The position numbers and the translations under genes were made by a program. Below the pieces are notes generated by a model. The model saw nothing but the letters and a program-made list of their open reading frames with translations, ran no database searches and was not told the origin of the DNA. A stretch of 64,000 nt of DNA from JBMOKT01 sp049323895. Its GTDB lineage: Bacteria > Bacillota > Peptococcia > Peptococcales > BICA1-8. Positions 9,519 through 18,706 of the stretch are shown here, piece after piece; position 1 is the stretch's first letter, and every line of letters starts with the position of its first letter. The stretch lies in assembly GCA_049323895.1 (NCBI GenBank), contig JBMOKT010000032.1, positions 62,001 through 126,000 of the forward strand. The letters run 5' to 3'.

Positions 9519-10307
9519 TTACACAGGATTATTTTTAATGGGAATAGTGCTCTCACAGGGTACACCAGTCTGGCATTTGCCGCAGCCATAGCGAGGCTTA
9601 TATTTAGGCTTAATCACGTTGTCAAGGAAATCTGAGCAGATTTGGTGGCTTTTTCCCTTTTCCAAATCAATAGCGTTAACGGGGCAGCGTTTAATACAGA
9701 TACCGCAGTTGTTGCAATACTCATAAATATCCTCATATTGCCGTGGTGTCGCTTCAATTTTAAAGTTGACAATGAGGCTGCCAAAGCGACCAGCACAGCC
9801 CTTCTCAGTGATAAAGGACTTGCTTAGATTAAAGGTACCTAGACCAGCAATGAAAGCTATATGCCTTTCGGACCAATTACTCCTTTTGTTAATCACCTTA
9901 AATCTAGGCTCAAGGGTTGGTATAACAACATTAGCTCCCCTTTTCTTTATTTCTTCAGCCAAATATCTTCTCAATGCCTCACTGCAGGCTTCTCCTTCAA
10001 TTCTAGCATAAAGCCATTCACTGGCCGGCATTTCACCGTCCTTCCGATTAGCCTCTCTCACCTGATTTGTAAAGGGTAAGAAATAGGATATTATCGACTC
10101 GGCGCTGGGAAGCCATTCCTCGGGGAGGAGATGGTGAGGACCAACAACATCCTCCTCCTTTAACTTAGTAAATAAAGGGTCTTTCGCAGCGGCAATCCCG
10201 ACAATGGGTGCCGCAAATATTTCCATATTACTGAGCTCAGGAACTATATTTAAGCTGCTCTCCTTGATGAAATTATCCATTAAAGATCTAATTTCCGACA
10301 AATTCAT
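9519..10307 (-). CDS. 4Fe-4S protein related to epoxyqueuosine reductase (QueG-like)
   Basis: A 262-residue protein with an N-terminal region like the QueG/COG1600 family and a C-terminal dicluster: CNNCGICIKRCP (about residue 196) and later Cys residues in CSDFLD, CGKCQTGVPCES. Its length is far below QueG's roughly 380 residues and there is no HEAT-like tail. It probably belongs to the short QueG-like proteins of anaerobes, of unknown substrate, rather than being the tRNA-modifying enzyme. AGGAG stands 7 nt before the ATG. It is monocistronic and flanked on both sides by RAYT remnants in the same orientation. Confidence 0.7.
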   Translation of the reverse strand: MNLSEIRSLMDNFIKESSLNIVPELSNMEIFAAPIVGIAAAKDPLFTKLKEEDVVGPHHLLPEEWLPSAESIISYFLPFTNQVREANRKDGEMPASEWLYARIEGEACSEALRRYLAEEIKKRGANVVIPTLEPRFKVINKRSNWSERHIAFIAGLGTFNLSKSFITEKGCAGRFGSLIVNFKIEATPRQYEDIYEYCNNCGICIKRCPVNAIDLEKGKSHQICSDFLDNVIKPKYKPRYGCGKCQTGVPCESTIPIKNNPV

Positions 10308-10342
10308 AATGTAGCTCCTTTACTATTAATTTGGGGTACTAT

Positions 10343-10391
10343 CGTGTCAGGGCGTGTCATGGGACGTGTCATGGGACGGTTCTCTGACACG
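10343..10391. repeat. REP-like GTGTCAGGG / GGGACGGTT repeat cluster
   Basis: Three closely spaced CGTGTCA units and a GGGACGGTTCTCTGACACGC unit form a short palindrome-prone cluster, like the REPs that border the intact RAYT at 19745-19768 and 20597-20620. Confidence 0.65.
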
Positions 10392-10715
10392 CTATTCTTT
10401 GCACAACTCCTCTGTTTATATCTAACACAGCAGCTATCTCCCGTACAGATAAATAGGATCTGTCTTTAATGTTACTATGATTTCGTGCAAATTATGCCTA
10501 TTGCCTTCACTTTTTAGGTCAATTATTGATAATCCCTTTTCCCTTAAGTATTTCTCTAAAAATGCACGGACTTCCGCCTGAGAGTATAACCCATCTGCAT
10601 AATCTTCGGAAACATCTATAAATTTGTAATCGCTTTCCTTGTCAGAAAATTCTTTGAAATATTCTATGGCCTTATGATGTTCGTGAGAACTATCGCTGGT
10701 CATTGTCTACTTTTC
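10392..10715 (-). pseudogene. 3' remnant of a REP-associated tyrosine transposase (copy 2)
   Basis: The minus strand carries SQAEVRAFLEKYLREKGLSI and neighbouring residues, near-identical to residues 195-240 of the intact RAYT. The region starts at a degraded equivalent of SQEHYKATEYFEEF. The Y1 catalytic domain is absent and the 3' end shifts frame. With copy 1 it brackets the QueG-like gene. Confidence 0.75.
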
Positions 10716-10806
10716 TAGCAAATCTTTCAGATTGGCACCATAAACATCCAGATTGAATTATTCAATTATGAGTTGTCTTTATTATACTTTTCAGAAAATC
10801 AAAATT

Positions 10807-11046
10807 TCAACACACATTACAATAAGGAGATATTAAATTAATCTTAGATGACTGCTCGATAATATCACTGCAGGTTAAAACCCTACCTCTAGAAATAGCT
10901 AAATATGAACTTTCATTTTGGTGTTCTTCAATAATTGCAAGATCCAAAAGTACTTGTTTTAGTGTTACATAAGTAGGATAAATGAAATCTTTTTTAATCG
11001 TTTGTTCTAAGCTAGAATAAATAATAATGGTTAATTTGATTTCCAT
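10807..11046 (-). CDS. Small beta-grasp (ThiS/MoaD-like) protein ending in Cys-x-x-Cys
   Basis: A 79-residue protein if read from the ATG at 11046; a GTG at 11058 touches the AGAGG site and is less likely. The order of elements (strand KLTIIIYSS, helix LKQVLLDL, strand YLAISRGRVL, turn DIIEQSSKINLISP) resembles ThiS/MoaD sulfur carriers. Instead of the Gly-Gly tail it ends in PYCNVC. It lies downstream of thioredoxin reductase but beyond a terminator. The family assignment rests on pattern only, and it could be an unrelated small protein. Confidence 0.5.
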   Translation of the reverse strand: MEIKLTIIIYSSLEQTIKKDFIYPTYVTLKQVLLDLAIIEEHQNESSYLAISRGRVLTCSDIIEQSSKINLISPYCNVC

Positions 11047-11115
11047 ATATTCATTCACCCTCTTTAATTATTAATATATTTTATTAAATTAAGGGAAGAT
11101 GTTTGTTTATAGAAT

Positions 11116-11152
11116 TAAAAGCCCACAAGATAAATAATCCACTTGTGGGTCT
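11116..11152 (-). terminator. Rho-independent terminator after trxB
   Basis: A 10-bp stem (GACCCACAAG with CTTGTGGGCT) is followed by TTTTAATT on the minus strand, 45 nt past the trxB stop. Confidence 0.8.
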
Positions 11153-11196
11153 ATAAAAGGGGAGGATATGAAGACTTATTTTATATAGAGGGGGTG

Positions 11197-12426
11197 TCAA
11201 GGTGAAATCAATCGAGATTTTAATTCATCATACTTTATTAAGTAATTAATTCGTTTCTCAATTTTGCCTTTATTCAAAACAATACATGTAGGTACGTCCA
11301 TCACATTATATTTCTCAGCTAAAATTTTTTTCCTCGAGATATCTACTTTAACTATTTTATATTTAACTTCACACTCACTTACCAGTTGTTCTAAAAGAGT
11401 ATTAAAATTCAAGCTTTCTTCTATCAATGGATTAAAAAATGAAAGTATGACAGGTAGTTCATTATTTACTACGTCGTTTCTAAAAAGTTTCATCTCTTCT
11501 ACATATCTTTCTGCTACCACTGCTGCAATAGCACCATCACCAGCTGCGGAGACAACCTGCCTTAAATATTTTACTCGATTGTCACCAATTGCATAAACAC
11601 CTTGAATATTTGTTTCCATCAACTCATTTACTGGTATATATCCTCTTATATCCATCTCCAGCCCACTATCTTTTAGAAAATTTGTTGCCGGAATCATACC
11701 AACAAAGAAAAATACACCTTGACAGTCTAGCTTTGAAGATTTGCCAGTTTTTATATTCTTAACTGTTACACCTTCAACATTTTCCTCTCCTAAAACTTCC
11801 TCAATAGTCGAATTCCAGATAAACTCCATTTTATTATTATTAAATGCTTTTTCAGCACTTACTTTATTACAGTCTAAAATTCCCTCATCATGTAATACAA
11901 TTACCGTAACTTTACGGGCAAACTTAGTAATGTACATACCCTCTTCGATTGCCTGGTCACCACTACCAACTACAACTACATCTTCACCTTCAAAAAACTC
12001 TGCATCACATGTAGCACAATAAGCTACTCCACTGCCCCTTAGTCTTTTTTCTCCAGGTATATTAAGGAGTCTTGGCTCACTACCACAAGCGATAATAACA
12101 GCTTTAGATAAGAATTCTTTGCCTTTTTTTGTTTTAATATTCTTTTCTTCTTGAGAAAAATCTACACTTATAACCTCATCTTTTAGAAACTCTACACCAA
12201 AAGTTTCGGCATGCTTTTTAAAATCTTTCATTAAGTCCGGCCCAGTTACATGAACATAACCAGGATAATTTACCAATTCTCTAGTTGTATTAACTAATCC
12301 GCCAATGGTACCTTTGTTGATAACCATTGTTTTTAGCTTAGCCCTTCCCGCATAAATAGCAGAGGAAAGACCAGCTGGTCCTCCACCAATTATTAATAAA
12401 TCATAGGTGTTTGCCACGTTACTCAC
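11197..12426 (-). CDS. trxB: Thioredoxin reductase with a C-terminal redox-inactive thioredoxin-like domain
   Basis: A 409-residue flavoprotein. The FAD site GGGPAGLSSAIYAGR is at residue 14, the redox-active CATC at about residues 137-140, the NAD(P)H-binding VVGSGDQAIEEG follows, and the C-terminal FAD motif AIGDNRVKYLRQVVSAAGDG closes the catalytic part near residue 310. About 95 further residues resemble a thioredoxin fold (VDISRKKILAEKYNVMDVPT then LNKGK) but have FFNPLIEES where CxxC should be. Such a tail could dock its thioredoxin. It follows the thioredoxin gene after 15 nt, so the two form an operon. Confidence 0.88.
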   Translation of the reverse strand: MSNVANTYDLLIIGGGPAGLSSAIYAGRAKLKTMVINKGTIGGLVNTTRELVNYPGYVHVTGPDLMKDFKKHAETFGVEFLKDEVISVDFSQEEKNIKTKKGKEFLSKAVIIACGSEPRLLNIPGEKRLRGSGVAYCATCDAEFFEGEDVVVVGSGDQAIEEGMYITKFARKVTVIVLHDEGILDCNKVSAEKAFNNNKMEFIWNSTIEEVLGEENVEGVTVKNIKTGKSSKLDCQGVFFFVGMIPATNFLKDSGLEMDIRGYIPVNELMETNIQGVYAIGDNRVKYLRQVVSAAGDGAIAAVVAERYVEEMKLFRNDVVNNELPVILSFFNPLIEESLNFNTLLEQLVSECEVKYKIVKVDISRKKILAEKYNVMDVPTCIVLNKGKIEKRINYLIKYDELKSRLISP

Positions 12427-12441
12427 AGCCTTCTTTTATAA

Positions 12442-12765
12442 CTATTCAAGCATTTCCATAATTTTTTCCTCTATTTGTTCATCCTCAACTTTTCCAGCCA
12501 TTTTCCCTTGATACTCACCATCTTTAAAGAAGAGTATCTGGGGAACTCCTTTTAAAGAAAATCTCTCAAATAAAGATTGTTGTTCTTCAACATCAACATA
12601 ATAAAAACTAATTTTCCCTTGATATTTAGGCTTTAATTCCTCTAGAAGAGGAACTACATCTTGGCATACATGACAGCTTTTTCTTGAAAATACAACCAAA
12701 CAATTCTCTTCGTTATCATAGATTATTTCCTCAAAATTTTTCGGATTTAATTTTTGTAAGGTCAC
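12442..12765 (-). CDS. Thioredoxin-family protein (CHVC active site)
   Basis: A 107-residue thioredoxin fold with the active site SRKSCHVCQDV near residue 32 and the cis-proline in KGVPQILFFKDG. The CHVC dipeptide differs from the usual CGPC, which suggests a specialised partner or redox potential. The start is GTG at 12765 with GGGAG 9 nt upstream. It is the first gene of a trx-trxB pair, separated from the phosphodiesterase by a hairpin. Confidence 0.88.
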   Translation of the reverse strand: MTLQKLNPKNFEEIIYDNEENCLVVFSRKSCHVCQDVVPLLEELKPKYQGKISFYYVDVEEQQSLFERFSLKGVPQILFFKDGEYQGKMAGKVEDEQIEEKIMEMLE

Positions 12766-12900
12766 CTTTCTTCACTCCCTGGGAAATTATAATAATATTA
12801 TTTTTTGCTACCTATTATCTTAGTATTAGACCTTTTATTAATAATAAGAAAGCTAGAATTTTAAAATAATCTAAATGCTTTTCATAATATTTTAAATTTA

Positions 12901-12933
12901 CTACTGGGACTGTAACATTTCACAGCCCAGTAG
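12901..12933 (-). terminator. Hairpin after the phosphodiesterase gene
   Basis: An inverted repeat (CTACTGGGCTGT with ACAGTCCCAGTAG) lies 14 nt past the stop codon. The following T content is weak (TAAATTT), so it may act as an imperfect terminator or as an mRNA end stabiliser. Confidence 0.6.
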
Positions 12934-12946
12934 TAAACATATTATA

Positions 12947-14971
12947 CTAAAACTCTTCTGCTAGAATTTGATATATTGGTGCTCCTTCACATTGTTTGGG
13001 CATTCTAACACCACCTAAAACTGCAATTGTAGGAGCTAGATCTACTTGCCTGATAACTCTCTCAGTAGTACAATTTCCTTTTAGTCCTTTACCTGCAGCA
13101 ATAAAAATAGGAGAGACCGAAGTATCAAAATAGCCGTTGTGAGTTGGGAGGCCATCACCATGAATTCTATTAAAACCTTCTTCTAGGAAGTATATTATAT
13201 CACCGGATTCAGGGCCATCTAACCCTAAAATTGCAGCATCTTTATTTCTCACCGCCATCGAAATTACTCTACGGCCAGTTTGTTTATCTCGATAGTTATA
13301 TAATGCCGAGATTATTTCGTCTTCTAATTTATACTTATCCTCAGGATTAACTATCCCAGTGCTATTTCTACCTTTTAAGTTAATCCAGATATGATTTCCG
13401 CGGGTAGCAACTGCTTTTGTATTCTCCCAATCTATTTCCTTAACTTCTTTTCCATTTTCATCTTTTTTAAGTTCTGTATACCCCAATTCTTGCATCACCC
13501 TAATATTGACACCAGGAAACTCTCCAATAATTGGTGGGTGATCTTCTGTAGTAATTAGACCATGGTCAGAAACTATAAAAATAGTCCAACCTTCGTCCAA
13601 ATATGGTAAAAATCTACCTATATAATCATCGGTTTGCTTGTAAGTATACTCAAGAAAACCTTGATATACTTTTGGATCAGTATCCCAGTATTTTTGTCCT
13701 TTAGCATAATGCCAAATTTGATGCCCAATATTATCAACATTATGAAGATGGGAGAAAATCACATCATAACCTTTGTTATCCATTAAATGGATTAAACTAT
13801 CTGCTTGCCATTTACAATAAACATCCCAAGCTGGTAATAATGCTTTTTCAACTAGAGTTGGGTCTCCCCCTCCAACTATACCACAAGGAGGTATAAATCC
13901 TACGTTTTTCATGATGTCTTCATGTAACTGTTTAGGATGCCAAACAGCATTGTTATTAACGTCTAATGCTCTACCCATCCACAACTTTACTTTGGAGCCA
14001 TCGGGAGCAATTTCCAAAGCTCGTAGATGCCTTACTCCTAGTAAATCCTTATCATTTTTCTTCACTTCGTCCAGCCAAGTACTTACAAACTCATCCTTCT
14101 TTAATACCAATAAAGGTTCTTCTTCTTTTTTAGATTTATAAATAGCTATACTGTCATATTCTCCATTTTCATTTTGCAATATCAAGGCTGGTCTTCTTAC
14201 TAAACCCTCTGAAGTTAGGATTGTAAACTCTTTGGCATTTAAAGGAGCATCCTTCCATCCTTGAGCATCTTTGATTGGGGAATTCACAATATCAAAAGCA
14301 ACGGCGCCTAACACATGTAATTCACAATCTTCTTCTTCTGAAATAATGTTTTTCAAATTCTTCCCACTAGCCATTGCTGTTCTATAATCTTCCTCTTCTG
14401 AAACCTCATCAACATCTTGATCCGTTAGTATACAACCAGCACCTGAGTCGGTACTTGCATGGGGCTTAAATCTAACACTTTCGAATTCAGAAGAAGCTAT
14501 AATTATTTTATCCCAATCTATTCCGGCTACTCCATTGTTAATGGCAGCTGGTTGAGTACCATCAACGACACTTAAATTTATACTATCTGAGGTTGGGGGC
14601 CAAGCAGAACCGGGCCAGTGCCAAACTAAGGTCTTTTTCCCTGCTTCTGCAAATATATTCCATAATGGCTCTGCTTTACTCATTTTAGAGCTTAATGCGT
14701 ATACGATTTCATCTAAATTCTCATGGCTCTGATTCCAAAAACAAGTAATACCATGGGTATTTGGATATGCACCGGTGGATAAAGTAGTCCAAATAGGGGG
14801 CGTAATAGTAGGAACTGCTCCTAGGAAAACTAAATCTTCCCTTTGAGCACCTCTATCAACAAATTTTTTAATATTTGGCAATTTACCTTGATTCATAAAT
14901 TTTTTAGTTAAGGAAGGATCTAGTCCATCGACACCAAGCACAAGAATCTTTTCTGTTAACTTTTTCCTCAT
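12947..14971 (-). CDS. Alkaline-phosphatase-superfamily type I phosphodiesterase
   Basis: A 674-residue cytoplasmic protein with no signal peptide. The N-terminal metal site VLGVDGLDPSL and the nucleophile Thr in TPPIWTTLSTGAYPNTHGI fit the type I phosphodiesterase/nucleotide pyrophosphatase group (COG3379-like). Downstream metal ligands occur in HLHNVDNIGHQIW, IVSDHGLITTEDHPP and HNGYFD. The substrate cannot be told from sequence. It follows tctA after 97 nt on the same strand, which suggests it processes what the TctABC transporter brings in, perhaps a phospho- or sulfo-ester. Confidence 0.8.
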   Translation of the reverse strand: MRKKLTEKILVLGVDGLDPSLTKKFMNQGKLPNIKKFVDRGAQREDLVFLGAVPTITPPIWTTLSTGAYPNTHGITCFWNQSHENLDEIVYALSSKMSKAEPLWNIFAEAGKKTLVWHWPGSAWPPTSDSINLSVVDGTQPAAINNGVAGIDWDKIIIASSEFESVRFKPHASTDSGAGCILTDQDVDEVSEEEDYRTAMASGKNLKNIISEEEDCELHVLGAVAFDIVNSPIKDAQGWKDAPLNAKEFTILTSEGLVRRPALILQNENGEYDSIAIYKSKKEEEPLLVLKKDEFVSTWLDEVKKNDKDLLGVRHLRALEIAPDGSKVKLWMGRALDVNNNAVWHPKQLHEDIMKNVGFIPPCGIVGGGDPTLVEKALLPAWDVYCKWQADSLIHLMDNKGYDVIFSHLHNVDNIGHQIWHYAKGQKYWDTDPKVYQGFLEYTYKQTDDYIGRFLPYLDEGWTIFIVSDHGLITTEDHPPIIGEFPGVNIRVMQELGYTELKKDENGKEVKEIDWENTKAVATRGNHIWINLKGRNSTGIVNPEDKYKLEDEIISALYNYRDKQTGRRVISMAVRNKDAAILGLDGPESGDIIYFLEEGFNRIHGDGLPTHNGYFDTSVSPIFIAAGKGLKGNCTTERVIRQVDLAPTIAVLGGVRMPKQCEGAPIYQILAEEF

Positions 14972-15068
14972 AATATAAAAATTCCTCCTTGATATTTCCT
15001 TTATATTTTCTTAATCTAAAGGGAGTTAAAGCCGTTTTACACACATTAATAGTAAACCCGATTATGAA

Positions 15069-16592
15069 TCATTCATAAAATTCATCGGTAGTTTGCTCAT
15101 TTTTTTTGTACATTTGGAATGTTTTAAATAGGCTGATTATAGTTGCAAGGTAAAAGAATACAGCTATTGGACTGGTTATTAGTGTCAACATACCAATATC
15201 AGATATATTTAGAGCCTGCCGTAAATTCGTTTCGAAAATGCTTCCTAATATAAATGCAATAATAAGCGGAGGAATTGGATATCTCCATTTGCGTAGAATA
15301 TATCCAATAATTCCAAACAGGACTGTAACCTTTACGTCAAAAATATTGTTATTCATACTATAGGAGCCAGTTAAAGAAAGAATCATAACCCCGGGGTATA
15401 AATAAATATCTTTAATATGTATTATTTTCGAAAATAACGGCATAAAAAAACTTGCTATGAGTAAGAGAAGTATGCTGCATATTAAAAAACCTACAAATAA
15501 ACCTACAATAATATCCCCATGTTCTTGAAAAAGCATCGGTCCCGGACGTAAACCCTGAATCATTAAAGCCCCTAATAATACCGCAGTTACTACATCGCCA
15601 GGAACGCCAAATGTTAAAAGCGGAATTAAAGCAGAACCACATGTAGCATTATTGGCTGACTCCGCTGAAACAATACCCTCGACACAACCAGTACCAAATT
15701 TTTCAGGATTTTTTGAAGTGCGTCTGGCTTCATTATAGGCTACAAAGCAAGCTACCGCTCCACCTAGAGCTGGGAGAGCTCCTAAACCAGTACCTATAAC
15801 GGAACTTTTGAGAAGAGTCTTCCACTTAGAGAAAAATTCCTTTATAGATAAATTGCTGTCCTGATTATTTTTATTCAAGGTAATGGAAGACTTTAAATCC
15901 TGTGTTTCTCCTCGCCTTAATTTTTCAGCTTGAATTAATGTTTCAGATACTGCAAATAGTCCGATTAGTATTGGAATAACTTCAAGACCACCTTGTAAAT
16001 CAGTAGTTCCAAAAGCAAAACGAGAAGTCCCTAGAATTGGGTCAGGTCCAATGGTGGCTAAAAACAAACCAAAACTAGCAGTTATTAATCCCTTTAATAT
16101 TTCATTACCCGAACTTATAGCTACCATGGAAAGTGAGAAAAACATTAAAGAAGTATATTCCACTGGTCCAAAATTTATCGCAATTTTAGCAATAGCTGGT
16201 GCAAAAATTATAAGGGTTATAACACCTGCAAAAGTACCAAAAACTGAGCTATATAAAGCTGCACTTAAGGCTTTCTTTGGAAAACCGTTTTGTGCCAATG
16301 GGTAACCATCTAAAACTGTTGCTGCAGCAGAGGGAGTCCCTGGAGTGTGAATTAAAATAGCTGCAATACTCCCACCATAAGTCGAACCAACATAAATTGC
16401 GAAAAGAAATAAAATAGATGGAACAGGCGGCATAGTAAAAGTAAACGGAAGACATATACTTATTGCTAAAGCCGCACCTAATCCTGGTAAAGCTCCAACA
16501 ATTATACCTATGCAAGTTCCTACAATCATATAGATTAAGCTTATCCAGTCAAAACTTCCCTCGATACCAGCCAAACCCTCATACCTCCTCAC
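15069..16592 (-). CDS. tctA: Tripartite tricarboxylate transporter, large membrane subunit (TctA)
   Basis: A 507-residue, highly hydrophobic protein of roughly 11-12 segments. The TctA signatures GALPGLGAALAISICLPF and YGGSIAAILIHTPGTPSAAAT lie near the N-terminus, and a second related repeat AESANNATCGSALIPLLTFG lies mid-protein. It forms the channel of a secondary transporter driven by an ion gradient. It is the third gene of tctC-tctB-tctA. The TTT substrate spectrum is wide, so citrate is not implied. Confidence 0.92.
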   Translation of the reverse strand: MRRYEGLAGIEGSFDWISLIYMIVGTCIGIIVGALPGLGAALAISICLPFTFTMPPVPSILFLFAIYVGSTYGGSIAAILIHTPGTPSAAATVLDGYPLAQNGFPKKALSAALYSSVFGTFAGVITLIIFAPAIAKIAINFGPVEYTSLMFFSLSMVAISSGNEILKGLITASFGLFLATIGPDPILGTSRFAFGTTDLQGGLEVIPILIGLFAVSETLIQAEKLRRGETQDLKSSITLNKNNQDSNLSIKEFFSKWKTLLKSSVIGTGLGALPALGGAVACFVAYNEARRTSKNPEKFGTGCVEGIVSAESANNATCGSALIPLLTFGVPGDVVTAVLLGALMIQGLRPGPMLFQEHGDIIVGLFVGFLICSILLLLIASFFMPLFSKIIHIKDIYLYPGVMILSLTGSYSMNNNIFDVKVTVLFGIIGYILRKWRYPIPPLIIAFILGSIFETNLRQALNISDIGMLTLITSPIAVFFYLATIISLFKTFQMYKKNEQTTDEFYE

Positions 16593-16662
16593 ATAATTAG
16601 AGTTGTTTTTATGACATGATTACATTACAGGATTTTCATTTTTCTTTATGGAGTTTAATTGA

Positions 16663-17178
16663 TTAAGGAAGAGGTACCATCATTAATTTTTCAAAAAAGT
16701 AGTACAATACAAACGGGAAAAAGGTTACATAGATGAAAAAATAGACCCATTTTATTTTGGAAAGTGAACTAAATATCAAAAATAAAATACCTAGTAATAA
16801 AATAGTACTTATTAAGTACCCCCATATGTTTAACAGAAATATATAAGCAATTGTTGCAAATATAATAACTATCTGCCTACCATAGTCTTGGAAAATGGAA
16901 GTTTCTTTTTTTAATACCTCTTTTTCTTTGATTTCATTTGCCTTAAGCGGCTTAGTTTTAAATAATCTTATAATTAACATCAGACTCAAAAGTAGTAGTG
17001 CAAAGCTGCTAAAGTAAGGAAAAAATTCTGCTGACATTCCCTCCAAAAAATTGCCGCTTTTACCCTTAACCTCCGTTGGAATTATTAGTATGATAATCAT
17101 CGCAAGAGTAATCCATACCAAAGCAAATATTATTTGATTTCTTCTATATTTACCCATTGGGAAACCAATTCCTTTCAT
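16663..17178 (-). CDS. tctB: Tripartite tricarboxylate transporter, small membrane subunit (TctB)
   Basis: A protein of up to 171 residues with four hydrophobic segments, the usual TctB form. No ribosome binding site precedes the ATG at 17178; an AAAGGA site stands 12 nt before the in-frame ATG at 17157, so the shorter start may be real. It lies 6 nt after the tctC stop and 70 nt before tctA. Confidence 0.85.
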   Translation of the reverse strand: MKGIGFPMGKYRRNQIIFALVWITLAMIIILIIPTEVKGKSGNFLEGMSAEFFPYFSSFALLLLSLMLIIRLFKTKPLKANEIKEKEVLKKETSIFQDYGRQIVIIFATIAYIFLLNIWGYLISTILLLGILFLIFSSLSKIKWVYFFIYVTFFPFVLYYFFEKLMMVPLP

Positions 17179-17184
17179 AGGAAT

Positions 17185-18204
17185 TTATTTATCTTTTAAA
17201 CCTAATCTTTCTATTAAAGTACCCATTTTTTTGTATTCAAGTTTCCAATATTCCTGAAATTTCGGACCATCTATGTATTTTATTGTTGCTCCCATTTTTC
17301 CAAGAAGAGTTTTAAATGTTGGATCTTCTATTAATTTATTATGTGCTTCTCTTAATTTATCTACTACTTCTTGTGGAGTTCCCGCTGGAGCAAAAACTGT
17401 TTTCCAAGAAGCCAGTTCAACATCATATCCTAGTTCTTTTGCAGTAGGAACATCTTTAAGAGCTTCAATTCTCTCTGGTTCAAATACTACTAATGCTCTA
17501 ATTTGACCATCTTTAATATTTTGCACCAGCTGTGCAGGATGTCCTATCTGAGCATCAATTTTACCTCCAAGTACACTAATCGTTGCTTGCCCAGCACCTT
17601 CAAATGGTATAGATTTTATTTTTATTCCAGCACTATCTGCAAATGCTTCAGCGGCAAGATGCTGAAGACTGCCTGCACCCGCATTTCCAACAGTGACTTT
17701 GCCAGGATTCTCTTTAGCATACTTAATAAAATCTTCAATATTTTTAATAGGGCTATCTGCTTTCACAGCCAATAAAATTTCATCTGCGTTTAATTGAGCA
17801 ATAGGTATTAAATCATTAACACCATAACCAACATCAGATACTTGGGGTTTAATACTTTGTGCTCCTGGAGCACCTAGCAAAAGCGTGTAACCATCTGGTT
17901 TAGAATCTATAACATATTTACTACCAATTGCACCCGCAGCTCCAGCTTTGATAGATACAATCATAGGTTGACCTAAGTAAGTTTCAATTGAACTAGCAGC
18001 AGCTCTACCTATTAAATCCGCGGCCCCACCAGCACCGTAAGGAACAATTAGTTGCACTGGTTTTGATGGATAGGCATCTTTCTTTTCTACAACATTATTT
18101 TGTTCTGGGGTAGACTGGACTTTTTGACCACAAGCAGCAATAAGAGTGCTTATAACAAATAAACAAACAATTAGCAGGATTAAACTTTTTTTGCTTTTAA
18201 ACAT
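17185..18204 (-). CDS. tctC: Tripartite tricarboxylate transporter, solute-binding lipoprotein (TctC/Bug)
   Basis: A 339-residue protein with a lipoprotein signal (lipobox STLIAACGQ, Cys near residue 26) and the Bug-fold signature YPSKPVQLIVPYGAGGAADLIGR, where the backbone around GAGGAAD normally binds a carboxylate. Later motifs are IDSKPDGYTLLLG and VGNAGAGSLQHLAAE. A strong AGGAGGTC precedes the ATG. It is the first gene of the transporter operon and the LysR-type gene lies just upstream in the same direction. Confidence 0.93.
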   Translation of the reverse strand: MFKSKKSLILLIVCLFVISTLIAACGQKVQSTPEQNNVVEKKDAYPSKPVQLIVPYGAGGAADLIGRAAASSIETYLGQPMIVSIKAGAAGAIGSKYVIDSKPDGYTLLLGAPGAQSIKPQVSDVGYGVNDLIPIAQLNADEILLAVKADSPIKNIEDFIKYAKENPGKVTVGNAGAGSLQHLAAEAFADSAGIKIKSIPFEGAGQATISVLGGKIDAQIGHPAQLVQNIKDGQIRALVVFEPERIEALKDVPTAKELGYDVELASWKTVFAPAGTPQEVVDKLREAHNKLIEDPTFKTLLGKMGATIKYIDGPKFQEYWKLEYKKMGTLIERLGLKDK

Positions 18205-18706
18205 TTTTTTGACCTCCTTAGTATTTTTGAAATGGGTGAAAAATTTGTTAATTTTACTTAACTTCTAAATACATTTAAAATAAAGCAAGTGTTTAAAAAC
18301 CCCTAAAAAATAAAATATCCCCCCTTTTCTACTTTAATCTCAACCCGCATCATATTAGCTTAAAAACGTAATATTCAGAAAATTCGCAGCTTATCTATCC
18401 AATATTTAATAGTATTATAACTTGCATAAATACAATTAGTGAAATAGTTCATTTACATGTCCATTATAGATAGCTTCTATGCCAATACTGATAATAAGGA
18501 CCAAATGTTAAAGTATATAAATAAAATAAAGAAGGTACTGGTCAGAGTCTTTTTAGAAGACTTTAACCGGTACCTTGAATGAAAAAGAAAATTATTGAAA
18601 CCATTGTACAAAAGAAATCTTCAGTGTCCAACAGAGTGATATGAGCTACAAACCTATTAAGCATATTGCTACTACTGAATTATTATAGAGACTATAAGCA
18701 AAGGTT
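18205..18706 (-). promoter_or_regulatory. Intergenic region between lysR and tctC with a lysR terminator
   Basis: This 500-nt AT-rich gap holds a hairpin at 18534-18574 (GGTACCGGTTAAAGTCTT paired with AAGACTCTGACCAGTACC, with mismatches) followed by CTTTATTTTATTT on the minus strand. That would end the lysR transcript. The rest must carry the tct promoter and probably the LysR operator; I could not pick a single convincing T-N11-A box. Confidence 0.6.
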
